A stretch of 64,000 bases of DNA from Allomesorhizobium sp043769475 (GTDB taxonomy: Bacteria > Pseudomonadota > Alphaproteobacteria > Rhizobiales > Rhizobiaceae), in NCBI RefSeq assembly GCF_043769475.1, contig NZ_CP171729.1, positions 2,480,001-2,544,000 on the forward strand. Reading direction: 5' to 3'. Positions 33,838 through 42,966 of this stretch are shown here, piece by piece; the first letter of the stretch is position 1, and each line of letters begins with the position of its first letter. The translations under genes were made by a program, and so were the position numbers. Under the pieces are notes generated by a model, which did no database searches, was not told where the DNA came from, and worked only from the letters and a program-made list of their open reading frames with translations.

Positions 33838-34610
33838 GCCAGCCTCCAGGGGAAAAGCCAGCGGTTGAGCGCCTTGAAGGCGAAATCCGAGATCAGGCCG
33901 ATGATGCCGATGACGATGATGCCGAAAATGATCTGTCCGGTCGCCAGCAGCGCCTGGCTGGCGATTATCATGTAGCCGATGCCTGAGGAGGCGCCGATCA
34001 GCTCGGCGACGATGACGTAGGTCCAGGCCCAACCCAGCACCAGGCGCAGGATCTCGGCGATCTCCGGGGCATTGGCCGGCATCATGACCCGCCTGACGAT
34101 GGCTGAATCGGTGGAGCCCAGAGTATAGGCAGCTTCGACGAGTTCGCGCCTGGTGTTTCCGACTGCGACCGCAACCATCAGGATGATCTGGAACACCGAA
34201 CCGATGATGATGACGAGCAGTTTTTGCGTCTCGCCGATGCCGGCCCAGAGGATGAGGAGCGGAATGAAGGCGGATGCCGGCAGGTAGCGGGCGAAGGAGA
34301 CGAACGGTTCGAAGAATGCCTCGACCGGTTTGTAGGCGCCCATCATGATGCCGAGCGGCACGGCGACGATCGTCGCCAGCACGAAGCCGCCCACCACGCG
34401 CCAGATCGTCATGCCGATGTCGAACAAAAAGCCCTGCTCGGTGAGCAGGTTCCAGCCGTCGGCGAGCATGGTCAGCGGGTCGGCGAGGAAGGTCGGCGAG
34501 ACATAGCCGCCGAGCGTCGCCACCGACCATCCGGCGATGAAGAGGACGAAGAAGGAGACGCCGAGCACGAACCGGGCCGCTTGTCCGACGGGCTGCAGGG
34601 GACGGAACAT
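33834..34610 (-). CDS. ABC transporter permease (nitrate/sulfonate/taurine type)
   Basis: A 258-residue inner-membrane protein with about six spans and the BPD_transp_1 EAA-type loop (REELVEAAYTLGSTDSAIVRRVMMPANAPEIAEILRLVLGWAW). ATG 34610 was taken; a TTG directly upstream (34613) is less likely. It is coupled to the ATPase gene downstream by a 4-bp overlap and follows the substrate-binding protein gene at about 100 bp. An arginine and glycine rich EAA loop is present, so the permease looks functional even though the binding protein is frameshifted. Confidence 0.9.
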   Translation of the reverse strand: MFRPLQPVGQAARFVLGVSFFVLFIAGWSVATLGGYVSPTFLADPLTMLADGWNLLTEQGFLFDIGMTIWRVVGGFVLATIVAVPLGIMMGAYKPVEAFFEPFVSFARYLPASAFIPLLILWAGIGETQKLLVIIIGSVFQIILMVAVAVGNTRRELVEAAYTLGSTDSAIVRRVMMPANAPEIAEILRLVLGWAWTYVIVAELIGASSGIGYMIIASQALLATGQIIFGIIVIGIIGLISDFAFKALNRWLFPWRLA

Positions 34611-34706
34611 CAATAGGCTCGCTTTTAAGCTGAAGTCGCGAATGACCTGAAATCCAAAGGCCGCGCTGCTGGCGCGGCCTTCGAACAGGAGAAGGCGAAA
34701 ACGGCG

Positions 34707-35659
34707 TCAGTTTGCTCCGACCACGCTCTTGTCGATGATGCCGTCGATGTCCGGCACTTCCTTGATGACGCCGATCTCCCTCAGGAGAGCCCCGGCTTCC
34801 TTGGAAAACGCCTGCAGTTCGCCCGAGAAGAACTTCTTGTTCTCCTCCGGCCCCTGCCAGCGCAGATACTGCGCCGACTTGCCGAACTGCTCGCCCGACT
34901 GCTTCACGTCGGCGCCCATGATCCGTAGGCCTCGGCCTGCTCGGCCGCGATGAATTCCAGCGCCTCGAAATAGCTGGCGGCGAGTGCCTTGGCGGCATCC
35001 GGATTGGCCTCCAGAAATGCCGGCGCGCAGCCGACCGTGTCCATGATCATCGGATAGTCGAGGGTGGTGGCGATGATCTTGCCGGCTTCGGGTTTTTCGC
35101 GCACGCTCGACAGATAGGGCTCGTAGGTCATCGCGGCGTCGGTCTGGCCGGCGAGGAAGGCCTGCGCCGCCGGTCCCGGCTCCAGATTGACGACGTTGAC
35201 GTCCTTGACCGACAGGCCGTTCTTGTTGAGGAACCAGGCGAGCGTGAAATAGGGCGCGGTGCCGGGCGCCGAAGCGGCGACGGACTTGCCCTTCAAATCC
35301 GCGATCGAGTTGATCTCGTTGCGCACCACCATGCCGTCGGCGCCGTAGGATTTGTCCAGCTGGAAAATCTGCTTGGCGGGCACGCCATTGGCGTTCCACA
35401 CGACCCATGTCTCAACCGTCGTGGCGGCGCACTGAATGTCCCCCGACGCCATGGCGAGGTGGCGGCTGGCCTGCGGGATCTTCTTCAGCGTGACGTCGAG
35501 CCCGTGCTTCTCGAAGATTCCGGTTTCCTTCGCCAGCGTCAGCGGCGCGAAGCCGGTCCAGCCGCTGAGGCCCAGGGTCAGCGCCGTATCGGCCATAACA
35601 GGCAGCGGCGTGCCGATTGCAAGCGTCATTGCGGCGCCGAAAATTGCGCTCTTCTTCAT
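34707..35659 (-). pseudogene. ABC transporter substrate-binding protein (SsuA/TauA-like), frameshifted
   Basis: The first frame (34904-35659) begins with a signal peptide MKKSAIFGAAMTLAIGTPLPVMA and the SsuA-like core (GLSGWTGFAPLTLAKETGIFEKHGLDVTLK, FQLDKSYGADGMVVR, SIADLKGKSVAA), but ends early after EQAEAYG. A second frame continues directly as IMGADVKQSGEQFGK to the stop at 34707, so the two form one protein of about 317 residues. Adding one C near 34924 (GTAGG read as GGTAGG) rejoins them as EAYRIMGADVK. The gene is thus frameshifted in its last quarter, or the base call is wrong. If the frameshift is real the transporter would lack its C-terminal lobe. Confidence 0.75.
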
Positions 35660-35766
35660 GGGAGTTCCCTTCTGATTGGTTCGCCTGCGATTTGTCAGGA
35701 TGGCCGCGCGATTGTCAACGCGCTCGCCAGGCTGCCGTGGCGTCAGCCGGCGACACTAATGCACGC

Positions 35767-36603
35767 TCACCGGTCCTCCCACATCCACGAGCGGTCGCGC
35801 CAGAGCTTTTCGCCGATCATGCAGTCATAGGCTGGGGTGGCCTGCGCCAGTTGCACCGACGGATGTGCGGCTTCGTCGGCAGCCGGGCCGCCGGCCAGTT
35901 CCAGCACCAGCTTGCGGCGCACGGCTTCGGGAAATTGCGACCAGTCGTTGACCGGGACCATGAAGGCGCCCGACCCGCCGATCACGCAATCCTTGTAATA
36001 AAGGTCGAGATCATCGACGTCGTAGGCGCTGGCGAGGCCGCCATTGGTCATCAGCGGCAGACCGTTGATGGTGATGCCCTGCGCGATCAGCGCGTCGCGC
36101 GCGCCGGTCACCGGCGAACCCTGGTTGTTGGGCCCGTCGCCGGAAATGTCGATGACCCGCTTCACGCTTTGAAAGCCGCTTTCAGCGAAGAGATCGCCGC
36201 CGAATTCCAGCGCACCGGATATCGAGGTGCGCCGCGCGCTGTTGGGCGGCCTGGCCGAAAGCTGGCGGACAAAGCGCTCGGCGTCGGACCGGGTCGCGAT
36301 CGCCGTCCACGGCACGACGATATGCTGCGTGGTCGAGCCCGCCCATTCGACATAGGTGACCGCGATCCGGCCGTGCACGCCCTGGGCTATCGCCTCGAGA
36401 ACGCGGTCATGGGTGAGCGCCGCGGCATAGCCCTGGCGCTGGATCTCCAGCTCGTCGGGGGACATGGACAGGGAGACGTCGACGGCCAGCACAAGCTCGA
36501 TGTCGACCTGCTCGGCGGCTTGGGCCTGGGGCGCAAGAAGAAGGCCCAGCGCAAAAGCTGCGCTGCCTAGAAGACTCGGCCATTGGGAAACCGGGCGAGA
36601 CAT
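35767..36603 (-). CDS. DUF1194 von Willebrand-like secreted protein
   Basis: The product from ATG 36603 is 278 residues: a signal peptide (SLLGSAAFALGLLLAPQAQA) and a DUF1194 domain with a VWA-like MIDAS sequence DVSLSMS, FEEGGDL-like acidic segment, VIDISGDGPNNQGSP and GLASAYDVDDLDLYYKDCVIGG. DUF1194 proteins are exported proteins of unknown function common in alphaproteobacteria. An upstream in-frame start (36672) would add a poorly conserved basic tail. It is not obviously linked to the neighbours. Confidence 0.82.
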   Translation of the reverse strand: MSRPVSQWPSLLGSAAFALGLLLAPQAQAAEQVDIELVLAVDVSLSMSPDELEIQRQGYAAALTHDRVLEAIAQGVHGRIAVTYVEWAGSTTQHIVVPWTAIATRSDAERFVRQLSARPPNSARRTSISGALEFGGDLFAESGFQSVKRVIDISGDGPNNQGSPVTGARDALIAQGITINGLPLMTNGGLASAYDVDDLDLYYKDCVIGGSGAFMVPVNDWSQFPEAVRRKLVLELAGGPAADEAAHPSVQLAQATPAYDCMIGEKLWRDRSWMWEDR

Positions 36604-36760
36604 GCCGGAAGGGTACGCGAAAAACGCAAAATGAAAACCCGCCCGGCGGAATTTGCCGGTGCGGGCTTTCACGATTTTGCGAGCGGGCGCGCGTCCTTCG
36701 AGGCTCGCTGCGCTCGCACCTCAGGATGAGGGCGGTCGGCGCATTTACCGATCGCGGCGA

Positions 36761-39322
36761 TCAAGTCCGCGGTTTCAGGTTCTCCGGATCGTAGAGCGGC
36801 TTGTAGCCTATCGCCGCCACTTCGACCGGAAAAGTCTCGCCGAAATATTCGACCGTCAGCTTGCGGCCTTGCTGGCAATAGTCCCATGGCAGATAGGCGA
36901 GCGCGATGTTCTTGCCGATGGTCGGGCCATAGGCGACCGAGGTCGTGAAGGATCGGCGGCCGAGTTCGTCGACCAGGGTCTCGCCTGTTTCGGGATCCAG
37001 CACGGGCATGACGCCGACCGGATAGCGGGCGACACCTTTGGAATCGCGATCGTTCGTCATGACCAGCGTGCACAGCATCGCCGGCTGATGTTCGCGGGCG
37101 CGGTATTCCAGATGCTTCGCCTTGCCGCAAAACTCCGCCTCCTTGACCTTCGGGCGGGCGAGATCGGCCTCCAGCAGATTGTACTCGGTCAAAAGGTCCG
37201 CATTCTGCAGGCGCAGGCTCTTCTCCATGCGGCGGCTGTTGGCGTAGGTCTCGACGCCGAATGGCATCACGCCGGTCGACCGCAACGCGTCCCAGACGGC
37301 AAGGCCGTCCTCGTAGCGCATATGGAGTTCCCAGCCCTGCTCGCCGACATAGGAGATGCGGAAAGCGGTGACGTCCTTGCCGGCGATCCTGACAGATTTG
37401 ATCGCGGCGAAGGCAAAGTTTTCGGGCGAAAGCCCGTCCGGGTCCTCCACGACTTGTCTCAGCGTCGTGCGCGCGTTCGGACCCCAGATGCCGATAGTGA
37501 CGTATTTTTCGGTCACGTCGGTGACGGTGACGTCAAAACCTTTGTCTTCGGCCACGCGGCGGATGTAGTGGAAGTCGCGCGGCCCAGCGTCCGCCCCGTC
37601 GATGACGCGGCAGCGGTCTGCCATGCGGATCACCGTCAGGTCGGCGCGCACCATGCCCTCATCGTCGAGAAAATGCGTGTAGATGCCCTTGCCGATATTG
37701 GCATCGCCGCCGATTTTTGCCGCGCACAGCCACTCCATCAGCGCGACATGATCCGGGCCTTCGACGTCGATCATGGCGAAATGCGACAGGTTCACGATAC
37801 CGCAATCCTCGCTCATTGCGAGATGTTCGGCATTGGAGACGCGCCAGAAATGGCGGTTGTCCCACTCGTTTCCGCGCACCGGCACGCGGTTGCCGTATTT
37901 CTCGAGCAGATGCTCGTTGGCGGCGTAGCCATGGGCGCGCTCCCAGCCGCCGAGTTCCATAAAATAGCCGCCGAGTTCCTTCTCGCGCTCGTAAAAGGGC
38001 GAGCGGCGGACGTTGCGGCCCTTGGAAAAAGGCTCGCGCGGATGGACCGCAGGATTGTAGACCTTCATCGCCGTTTCGGTGCAGCGATCGTGGATGAACT
38101 GCTCCTGCGTCTGGTGCGGATAGAAGCGCGCATAATCGACACCGTGATTGTCGACCGATGTCCTGCCGTCGGTCATCCAGTCAGCGATGAGCTTTCCGGC
38201 GGCCGGTCCGTCCTTGACCCAGATGGCCACGGCATACCACAGGCCCCTCACCTTCTGGCTTTCGCCGATGGAGGATGCGCCGTCCGTGGTCACTTGCAGA
38301 AGCCCGTTGAAGGAATGGCTTTCATTGTAGCCGAGTTCGCCGAGAATCGGCGTGAGTTCCATGGCGCGTTCGAGCGGCGCAAGGATCTGCTCCATGTCGA
38401 GGTCGCGCTGCGACGGCGACAGCCGGGATTGGTCCTTCTCCAGGATCTCGCGCGGATGCACCAGGCGCGGATTGGTCTCCTCGTAATAGCCCCACTCGAT
38501 CTGGCCGCCCTCGGCGGTCCTGGGGTCGCCGGTGTCGCGCATGTAGGCGGAATTGCCCTGGTCGCGCAGCAGCGGCCAGCCAATCTCCTTGCCGGTGCCG
38601 GCGAATTCATTGTACGGGCCGAAGAAGGTGAGCGGATGGTCGATCGGCATGACCGGCAAATCCTCGCCCGCCATTTCTGCAATGAGCCTGCCCCAGATGC
38701 CGGCGCAGACCACCACATAGTCCGCCATGATCGTGCCGCGGTCGGTCACCACGCCCTTGATGCGGCCGTTCTCGATGACGAGCGACCTGGCCGGCGTGTT
38801 GGCGAATGCCTTGAGCTTGCCGGCGGCTTCGGCCTGGTCGACCAGCTTTCCGGCGACCGTCTGCGAACGCGGGATGACGAGGCCGGCATCGGGGTCCCAC
38901 ATGCCGCCCTGCACCATGCTCTCCTCGATCAGCGGGAATTTTTCCTTGATCTCGGCGGGATCGATGAGGCGCGCGCTGGTCCCGAACGCCTTTGCCGAGG
39001 CCACTTTGCGCTTGATCTCCTCCATGCGGGCGTCGTCACCGACGCGGGCGATCTCGAGGCCGCCGATGCGCGCGTAGTGACCCATCTTCTCATAAAAATC
39101 GATGGAGTAGAGCGTCGTCCAGCAGGACAGGAAATCGTGGCTGGTCGTGTAGCAGAAATCGGAAGCGTGCGCCGTCGAGCCGATGTCGGTCGGGATGCCG
39201 GATTTGTCGATGCCGACGATATCGTCCCATCCGCGCTCGATCAGGTGATGGGCGACCGATGCGCCCACAATGCCGCCCAGCCCGATGATGACGACTTTCG
39301 CCTTTGACGGAAACTCTGCCAT
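36761..39322 (-). CDS. Dimethylglycine/sarcosine dehydrogenase-like FAD oxidoreductase with GcvT domain (second copy)
   Basis: An 853-residue homologue of the gene at 1219, with the same order of domains: FAD motif GLGGIVG at 14-20, the covalent-flavin type His52 in GSTAHAS, FAO_M middle region and a C-terminal GcvT domain (VGEQGWELHMRYEDGLAVWDALR, YANSRRMEKSLRLQNADLLTEYNLLEADLARP). It differs enough from the first (for example GSTAHASDF in place of SSWHAAGG) that the two probably have different substrates. It ends near the DUF1194 gene and has no clear operon partner. It may handle dimethylglycine or sarcosine, or a related N-methyl compound. Confidence 0.88.
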   Translation of the reverse strand: MAEFPSKAKVVIIGLGGIVGASVAHHLIERGWDDIVGIDKSGIPTDIGSTAHASDFCYTTSHDFLSCWTTLYSIDFYEKMGHYARIGGLEIARVGDDARMEEIKRKVASAKAFGTSARLIDPAEIKEKFPLIEESMVQGGMWDPDAGLVIPRSQTVAGKLVDQAEAAGKLKAFANTPARSLVIENGRIKGVVTDRGTIMADYVVVCAGIWGRLIAEMAGEDLPVMPIDHPLTFFGPYNEFAGTGKEIGWPLLRDQGNSAYMRDTGDPRTAEGGQIEWGYYEETNPRLVHPREILEKDQSRLSPSQRDLDMEQILAPLERAMELTPILGELGYNESHSFNGLLQVTTDGASSIGESQKVRGLWYAVAIWVKDGPAAGKLIADWMTDGRTSVDNHGVDYARFYPHQTQEQFIHDRCTETAMKVYNPAVHPREPFSKGRNVRRSPFYEREKELGGYFMELGGWERAHGYAANEHLLEKYGNRVPVRGNEWDNRHFWRVSNAEHLAMSEDCGIVNLSHFAMIDVEGPDHVALMEWLCAAKIGGDANIGKGIYTHFLDDEGMVRADLTVIRMADRCRVIDGADAGPRDFHYIRRVAEDKGFDVTVTDVTEKYVTIGIWGPNARTTLRQVVEDPDGLSPENFAFAAIKSVRIAGKDVTAFRISYVGEQGWELHMRYEDGLAVWDALRSTGVMPFGVETYANSRRMEKSLRLQNADLLTEYNLLEADLARPKVKEAEFCGKAKHLEYRAREHQPAMLCTLVMTNDRDSKGVARYPVGVMPVLDPETGETLVDELGRRSFTTSVAYGPTIGKNIALAYLPWDYCQQGRKLTVEYFGETFPVEVAAIGYKPLYDPENLKPRT

Positions 39323-39530
39323 TTGCCCGCGACTCCGAGATGTTTTGCGGCCGGACTATAAGGCAGCGGCACGGCGCAATTGAAGCCTGTTTGCGACACG
39401 CAGAAAACGGGCCGCGACCATGGGCCCGAGAGTCGCCCAGCGGGTTAATCTTAACGGAACGTCAACGGCTCCGGTTAACTCTTTGCCGGGCTTTCGATGC
39501 TAGGAAAGGTTGGGGTGGGGAGGCGAAGAC

Positions 39531-41267
39531 ATGAGCATTGCGGCGCAGCAGGGAAAGACTGCCGGACGGGCGGCGTGGAGCGCATCGCCGCTGATCGTCA
39601 TGGGCCTGATGCTTGCGCTCGTGCCGGTTCTGCTCCTGTTTCCGCTGCGCGTCCCTATCGGGCCGATGTATTGGGACGTCTTCATCTACTACGACGCCGC
39701 CAACAGGATCTTCGACGGCCAGGTTCCGGTCAATGATTTCTTCACGCCGGTCGGGCCGCTCGGCTACTATCTTTTCGCTGGCTGGCTCGCTTTGTTCCCG
39801 AACGGCGCGCCGACACTCCTGGCGCACTGGTCGCTGCTTGCGGTCACCGCGCCGCTGATGGCGCTGGTCATCTGGCATATCGAAGCTCGATCCCGCACGA
39901 CAGCCTATGCATTGCTGATCCCGTTCCTGATCTTCGCGCTGCTGCCGTTCAACAGCCGTGAGTTCTACCCGTTTCCGGGCTCGGACGGCTTCGGCATCTA
40001 CAATCGTCAGATCTGCCAGATGCTCTATGTGCTGGTGGCGGCGCTGATGTTCGTGCGCAGCCCGAGGCTTCTGGCGCTGATAGTCGCAGTGGCGATGACC
40101 GTGCTGTTTTTCCTGAAGATCACCGGCTTCGTGTCGGGCGCGATCATTTGCCTGTTCGCCTTCATGGCCGGCCGCGTTCCGCTCCGCTATGCGTTAGCCG
40201 CCGCTGGCGCCTTTCTCGCTGTGCTGGCGCTGCTGGAACTCACCTCCGGGCTGGTCAGCCATTACATCAACGACATACTGGCGCTGGTCGCTATCAACAG
40301 CGGCAGCCTGGCGCCACGCTTCCTTCAGGCGATGTCGCACACATTCGGCGTACTCCTGCCCAGTGGAGCGCTGATCCTGCTCCTGCTCTGGTCCGGCCGC
40401 GAAAAGCTCGCCGTCCGGCTCTCCGCGATCCGCGCCGAGCGCAGCACGGCTTCAGTGGCAAAATTCCTCGACAACGACGCCTTCTGGCTTGCGGTAGTAC
40501 TTTTCGCCGGCGTCACCTTCGAGACGCAGAACACCGGCAGCCAGGCGATGATCTTCGTCTGGCCGGTTATCCTTTCGATCGTGACGCGGTCCGGTTCGCT
40601 GATGGCAAAGCCGAAACTGCTCATCGCGACCTTCGTCCTTGCTGCGGCCGTGGCGCTGCCGCCGGCCATCAACACGATCGAGCGCGCGGCGCGCGCCTAT
40701 GCCGGGTCGGTCAAGAATTTCCCGCTGGAGCACGCCAATCTGAAGTCGCTGGGCGCGGTCACCATGCGCGGCGATGTTCTGGAGCGTTCTCAAAAGATGA
40801 TCGATTTCTATCCGGCCCACCGACCCGTCTATGAAAAAATCGTGCAGATGGGCGAACTGCCGAGCTTCGTCCTTTATTCCGATTTCGATTTCCAGATCAC
40901 GCATCTTATGGCGATAGACCGCGCGATCGACAGCATCAAGGCACTGGAAGCAAAGAACGGCGTGCGCTTCGAGACGATCATGGCGCTGAACTTCGTCAAT
41001 CCTTTCCCGTGGCTGATGGACAGGAGCGCGCCGGAGCATGTCGCCATCGGCGCCGACCCGATGCGCGCAGTGCCGCCGCCCGGACCACTGGTTGCCGATT
41101 CCATTCGCGAAACGGATCTGATCCTGCACCCGAAATGCCCGCCGACCACGGCGAACGCAGCGCTTCTGGAGCTCTATGCGCCAATGATTGCCGATCATCG
41201 CAAGATCGCGCTCGACGCCTGCTACGACGCCTATGTGCATCCGAAGTTTGCGGGAATGCTGGATTAG
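39531..41267 (+). CDS. Polytopic membrane protein, GT-C glycosyltransferase-like
   Basis: The 578-residue product has about ten membrane spans in its first 400 residues, a conserved early loop MYWDVFIYYDAANRIFDGQVPVNDFFTPVGPLGYYL (acidic residue after the first span, as in GT-C enzymes that use lipid-linked sugars), and a large soluble C-terminal part. I do not recognise a specific family. A D-arabinosyltransferase or similar is possible because a polyprenyl-phosphate arabinose-like operon lies downstream on the other strand, beyond a vapBC locus. The start is ATG 39531 with GGGGAGGCGAAG upstream; the ORF opens earlier at 39510. Confidence 0.6.
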   Translation: MSIAAQQGKTAGRAAWSASPLIVMGLMLALVPVLLLFPLRVPIGPMYWDVFIYYDAANRIFDGQVPVNDFFTPVGPLGYYLFAGWLALFPNGAPTLLAHWSLLAVTAPLMALVIWHIEARSRTTAYALLIPFLIFALLPFNSREFYPFPGSDGFGIYNRQICQMLYVLVAALMFVRSPRLLALIVAVAMTVLFFLKITGFVSGAIICLFAFMAGRVPLRYALAAAGAFLAVLALLELTSGLVSHYINDILALVAINSGSLAPRFLQAMSHTFGVLLPSGALILLLLWSGREKLAVRLSAIRAERSTASVAKFLDNDAFWLAVVLFAGVTFETQNTGSQAMIFVWPVILSIVTRSGSLMAKPKLLIATFVLAAAVALPPAINTIERAARAYAGSVKNFPLEHANLKSLGAVTMRGDVLERSQKMIDFYPAHRPVYEKIVQMGELPSFVLYSDFDFQITHLMAIDRAIDSIKALEAKNGVRFETIMALNFVNPFPWLMDRSAPEHVAIGADPMRAVPPPGPLVADSIRETDLILHPKCPPTTANAALLELYAPMIADHRKIALDACYDAYVHPKFAGMLD

Positions 41268-41664
41268 GCTTCTTGTTTCAAGTCGGCGCGGGAAAAATCG
41301 TTGCCCTTGTAAAGAAGCGGAACGCCGCGGCTCTTGGCGAGGCGTAGGAGAGGCAGTCGGCGAGGTTGAGTTGCGCGGGATGGCCGCGGCCCTTGCCGAA
41401 TTCTGCAACTGCAGCAACTGCGATCGGCCCGTGTTCCGCTTCGATGGGAATGATCGCAACCCTCGATTCGTTAAGAAGCGTTTCGATTTCTCTCAGGGCC
41501 GTCCCCGGATCGGTCCGGAGCTTGGTTGTAAGGCGCATTGCGGCTTCCAGCACAACCAAAGCCGACGTGATCGGGAAAGACGCGTTCTCAATACTTTTCA
41601 GGAATTCGCCGGCATCCTCCTCGTCAGAAAGTATCGCGACAATGGCCGAAGTATCCACGAACAC
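41264..41664 (-). pseudogene. VapC-type PIN-domain toxin, frameshifted
   Basis: A PIN toxin with Asp4 (VDTSAI) and the middle acidic residues (VLEAAM, NLADCLSYA). After SYA the frame turns to nonsense (SPRAAAFRF) and ends at 41278, whereas a one-base insertion (one C, near 41341) restores LAKSRGVPLLYKGNDFSRADLKQEA, ending at 41264. The lost part includes the conserved fourth acidic residue (GNDF), so the toxin would be inactive if the frameshift is real. GTG 41664 overlaps the antitoxin stop (TAGTG), as expected for a vapBC pair. The corrected end would overlap the neighbouring convergent gene by 4 bp. Confidence 0.75.
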
Positions 41665-41881
41665 TATTCGTGTCCCCACATCGCGTCGATCTCGTCCTTG
41701 GTCATGTCGCGACCGCCGGGTTTGCTTGCGGCCCGGAGCCGTTCGACTATTGGCCGGACGCGCTCAGCAAGCGGCCGTTCATCCTTCCGTCCGAGTTCTG
41801 CCTGGAGTGCGCCGATCACTGCGTCATCCAGGGAAAGCTTACGCTCCTCTGCAAGCCGTTTGGCCAATTCGTAAGCCTTAG

Positions 41882-42813
41882 TGTCCGTTCCAAAAAGAGT
41901 TGAGTGATTTCAGCAGGTTGTGATTCCGTCGGATTTGCGAGATTCGATGGAGATCACGATGGCCTGGACTGAAATCACCCGTGCGCATTATGAGCGGCGT
42001 TGCGCCCGTTACGCAAGCGATCTGACCGATGCGGAGTGGGCGCTGATTGCGCCGATGATGCCGTCGGCGAACCGCATCGGCCGGCCGCGCAAGACGGACC
42101 TGCGCGAGGTCGTGAACGCACTTCTTTACCTCGCCTCGTCGGGCGGCGCGTGGCGATTGCTGCCGAAAGACTTCCCACCCTTTTCAACGGTGCAGAAGTA
42201 CTTCTATCGCTGGCGTGAGGAGGGCCTGTTGCGGACCATCAGCAACAGCCTCGTCATGGCGGCGCGCGAGGCCGAGGGTCGGGAAGCGAGTCCGACGGCG
42301 GGCGTGATCGACAGCCAATCGGTCAAGACCACGGAAAGCGGCGGAATTCGGGGCTTCGACGCAGGAAAGAAGATCAACGGGCGCAAGCGTCACATCGTTG
42401 TCGACACCATCGGGCTGATGGTCGGTCTCGTCGTCCATGCCGCCGATATCCAGGACCGGGACGGCGCACCGGCTGCCCTCAAGACCATTCTCGAACGCTG
42501 GCCGTGGCTGCGACACGTCTTCGCCGACGGCGGCTATGCCGGGCCGAAGCTTAAGGGCGCGATGCAAAAGATCGGCACGTTCACCCTGGAGATCGTCAAG
42601 CGGACGGACAAAGCCAAAGGCTTCGAGGTCCTGCCGCGCCGCTGGGTCGTGGAGCGCACATTCGCATGGCTGGGGCGATGCCGCAGGCTGGCTAAGGACT
42701 GGGAGAAATCCATCGCCTCCGCAGAAGCCTGGTTATACGTCGCCCACATTCGCCTGCTCACACGCAGGCTCGCAAGAGCTTGATATCAAAACATCGCTTT
42801 TTGATTCAGGCTC
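41882..42813. mobile_element. IS5-family (IS427 group-like) insertion sequence in vapB
   Basis: A 932-bp element carrying one transposase gene. It is flanked by direct repeats TTAG (41878-41881 and 42814-42817), matching the CTAR target habit of IS5-family elements. Terminal repeats are imperfect: the left end reads TGTCCGTTCCAAAAAGAG and the right end, reverse-complemented, reads GAGCCTGAATCAAAAAGCG. The element lies in the vapB antitoxin gene. Confidence 0.85.
41959..42783 (+). CDS. IS5-family transposase (DDE)
   Basis: A 274-residue DDE transposase with Asp118 (VIDSQSVK), Asp190 (FADGGYAG) and Glu232 (RRWVVERTFAWLG), plus the N-terminal transposase domain (YASDLTDAEWALIAPMMP). ATG 41959 follows GGAG with good spacing; GTG 41920 and ATG 41947 are in-frame alternatives. 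The reading frame is intact, so the element could still be active. Confidence 0.92.
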   Translation: MAWTEITRAHYERRCARYASDLTDAEWALIAPMMPSANRIGRPRKTDLREVVNALLYLASSGGAWRLLPKDFPPFSTVQKYFYRWREEGLLRTISNSLVMAAREAEGREASPTAGVIDSQSVKTTESGGIRGFDAGKKINGRKRHIVVDTIGLMVGLVVHAADIQDRDGAPAALKTILERWPWLRHVFADGGYAGPKLKGAMQKIGTFTLEIVKRTDKAKGFEVLPRRWVVERTFAWLGRCRRLAKDWEKSIASAEAWLYVAHIRLLTRRLARA

Positions 42814-42916
42814 TTAGGATTTTCAATGTGGAGATTCATGGCGTTAGTTACCTCATCTGCCACAAAGATAGCGCTTTCGTCCTCGCGCGTCCACGATAGG
42901 GGTCTGCCCAAACGCA

Positions 42917-42942
42917 AACGGCCGGAGCATGCTCCGGCCGTT
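42917..42942. terminator. Hairpin terminator downstream of the aminotransferase
   Basis: A perfect 26-bp palindrome (AACGGCCGGAGC, centre AT, GCTCCGGCCGTT). On the minus strand it is followed by TGCGTTT, so it could terminate the aminotransferase operon 25 bp after its stop. Confidence 0.7.
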
Positions 42943-42966
42943 CTTCGCAACAGGTGAAATCCCGCC

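Larger units (their letters stand above)
41664..42839 (-). pseudogene. VapB-type antitoxin, interrupted by an IS5-family element
   Basis: Two pieces of one gene lie on either side of the insertion sequence. The N-terminal piece (42814-42839) reads MNLHIENPK, preceded by GAGGTAA. The C-terminal piece (41664-41881) continues KAYELAKRLAEERKLSLDDAV to GHE. Removing the element with one copy of the 4-bp duplication (TTAG) rejoins them in frame as MNLHIENPKAYELAKRL, a 79-residue VapB antitoxin (Rv0623 type). The insertion at codon 9 separates the DNA-binding N-terminus from the rest. Confidence 0.8.

Noticed and set aside
36653..39307. Long plus-strand frame of 884 codons
   Set aside because: It is antisense to the second dimethylglycine dehydrogenase-like gene; its composition is that of a shadow frame.
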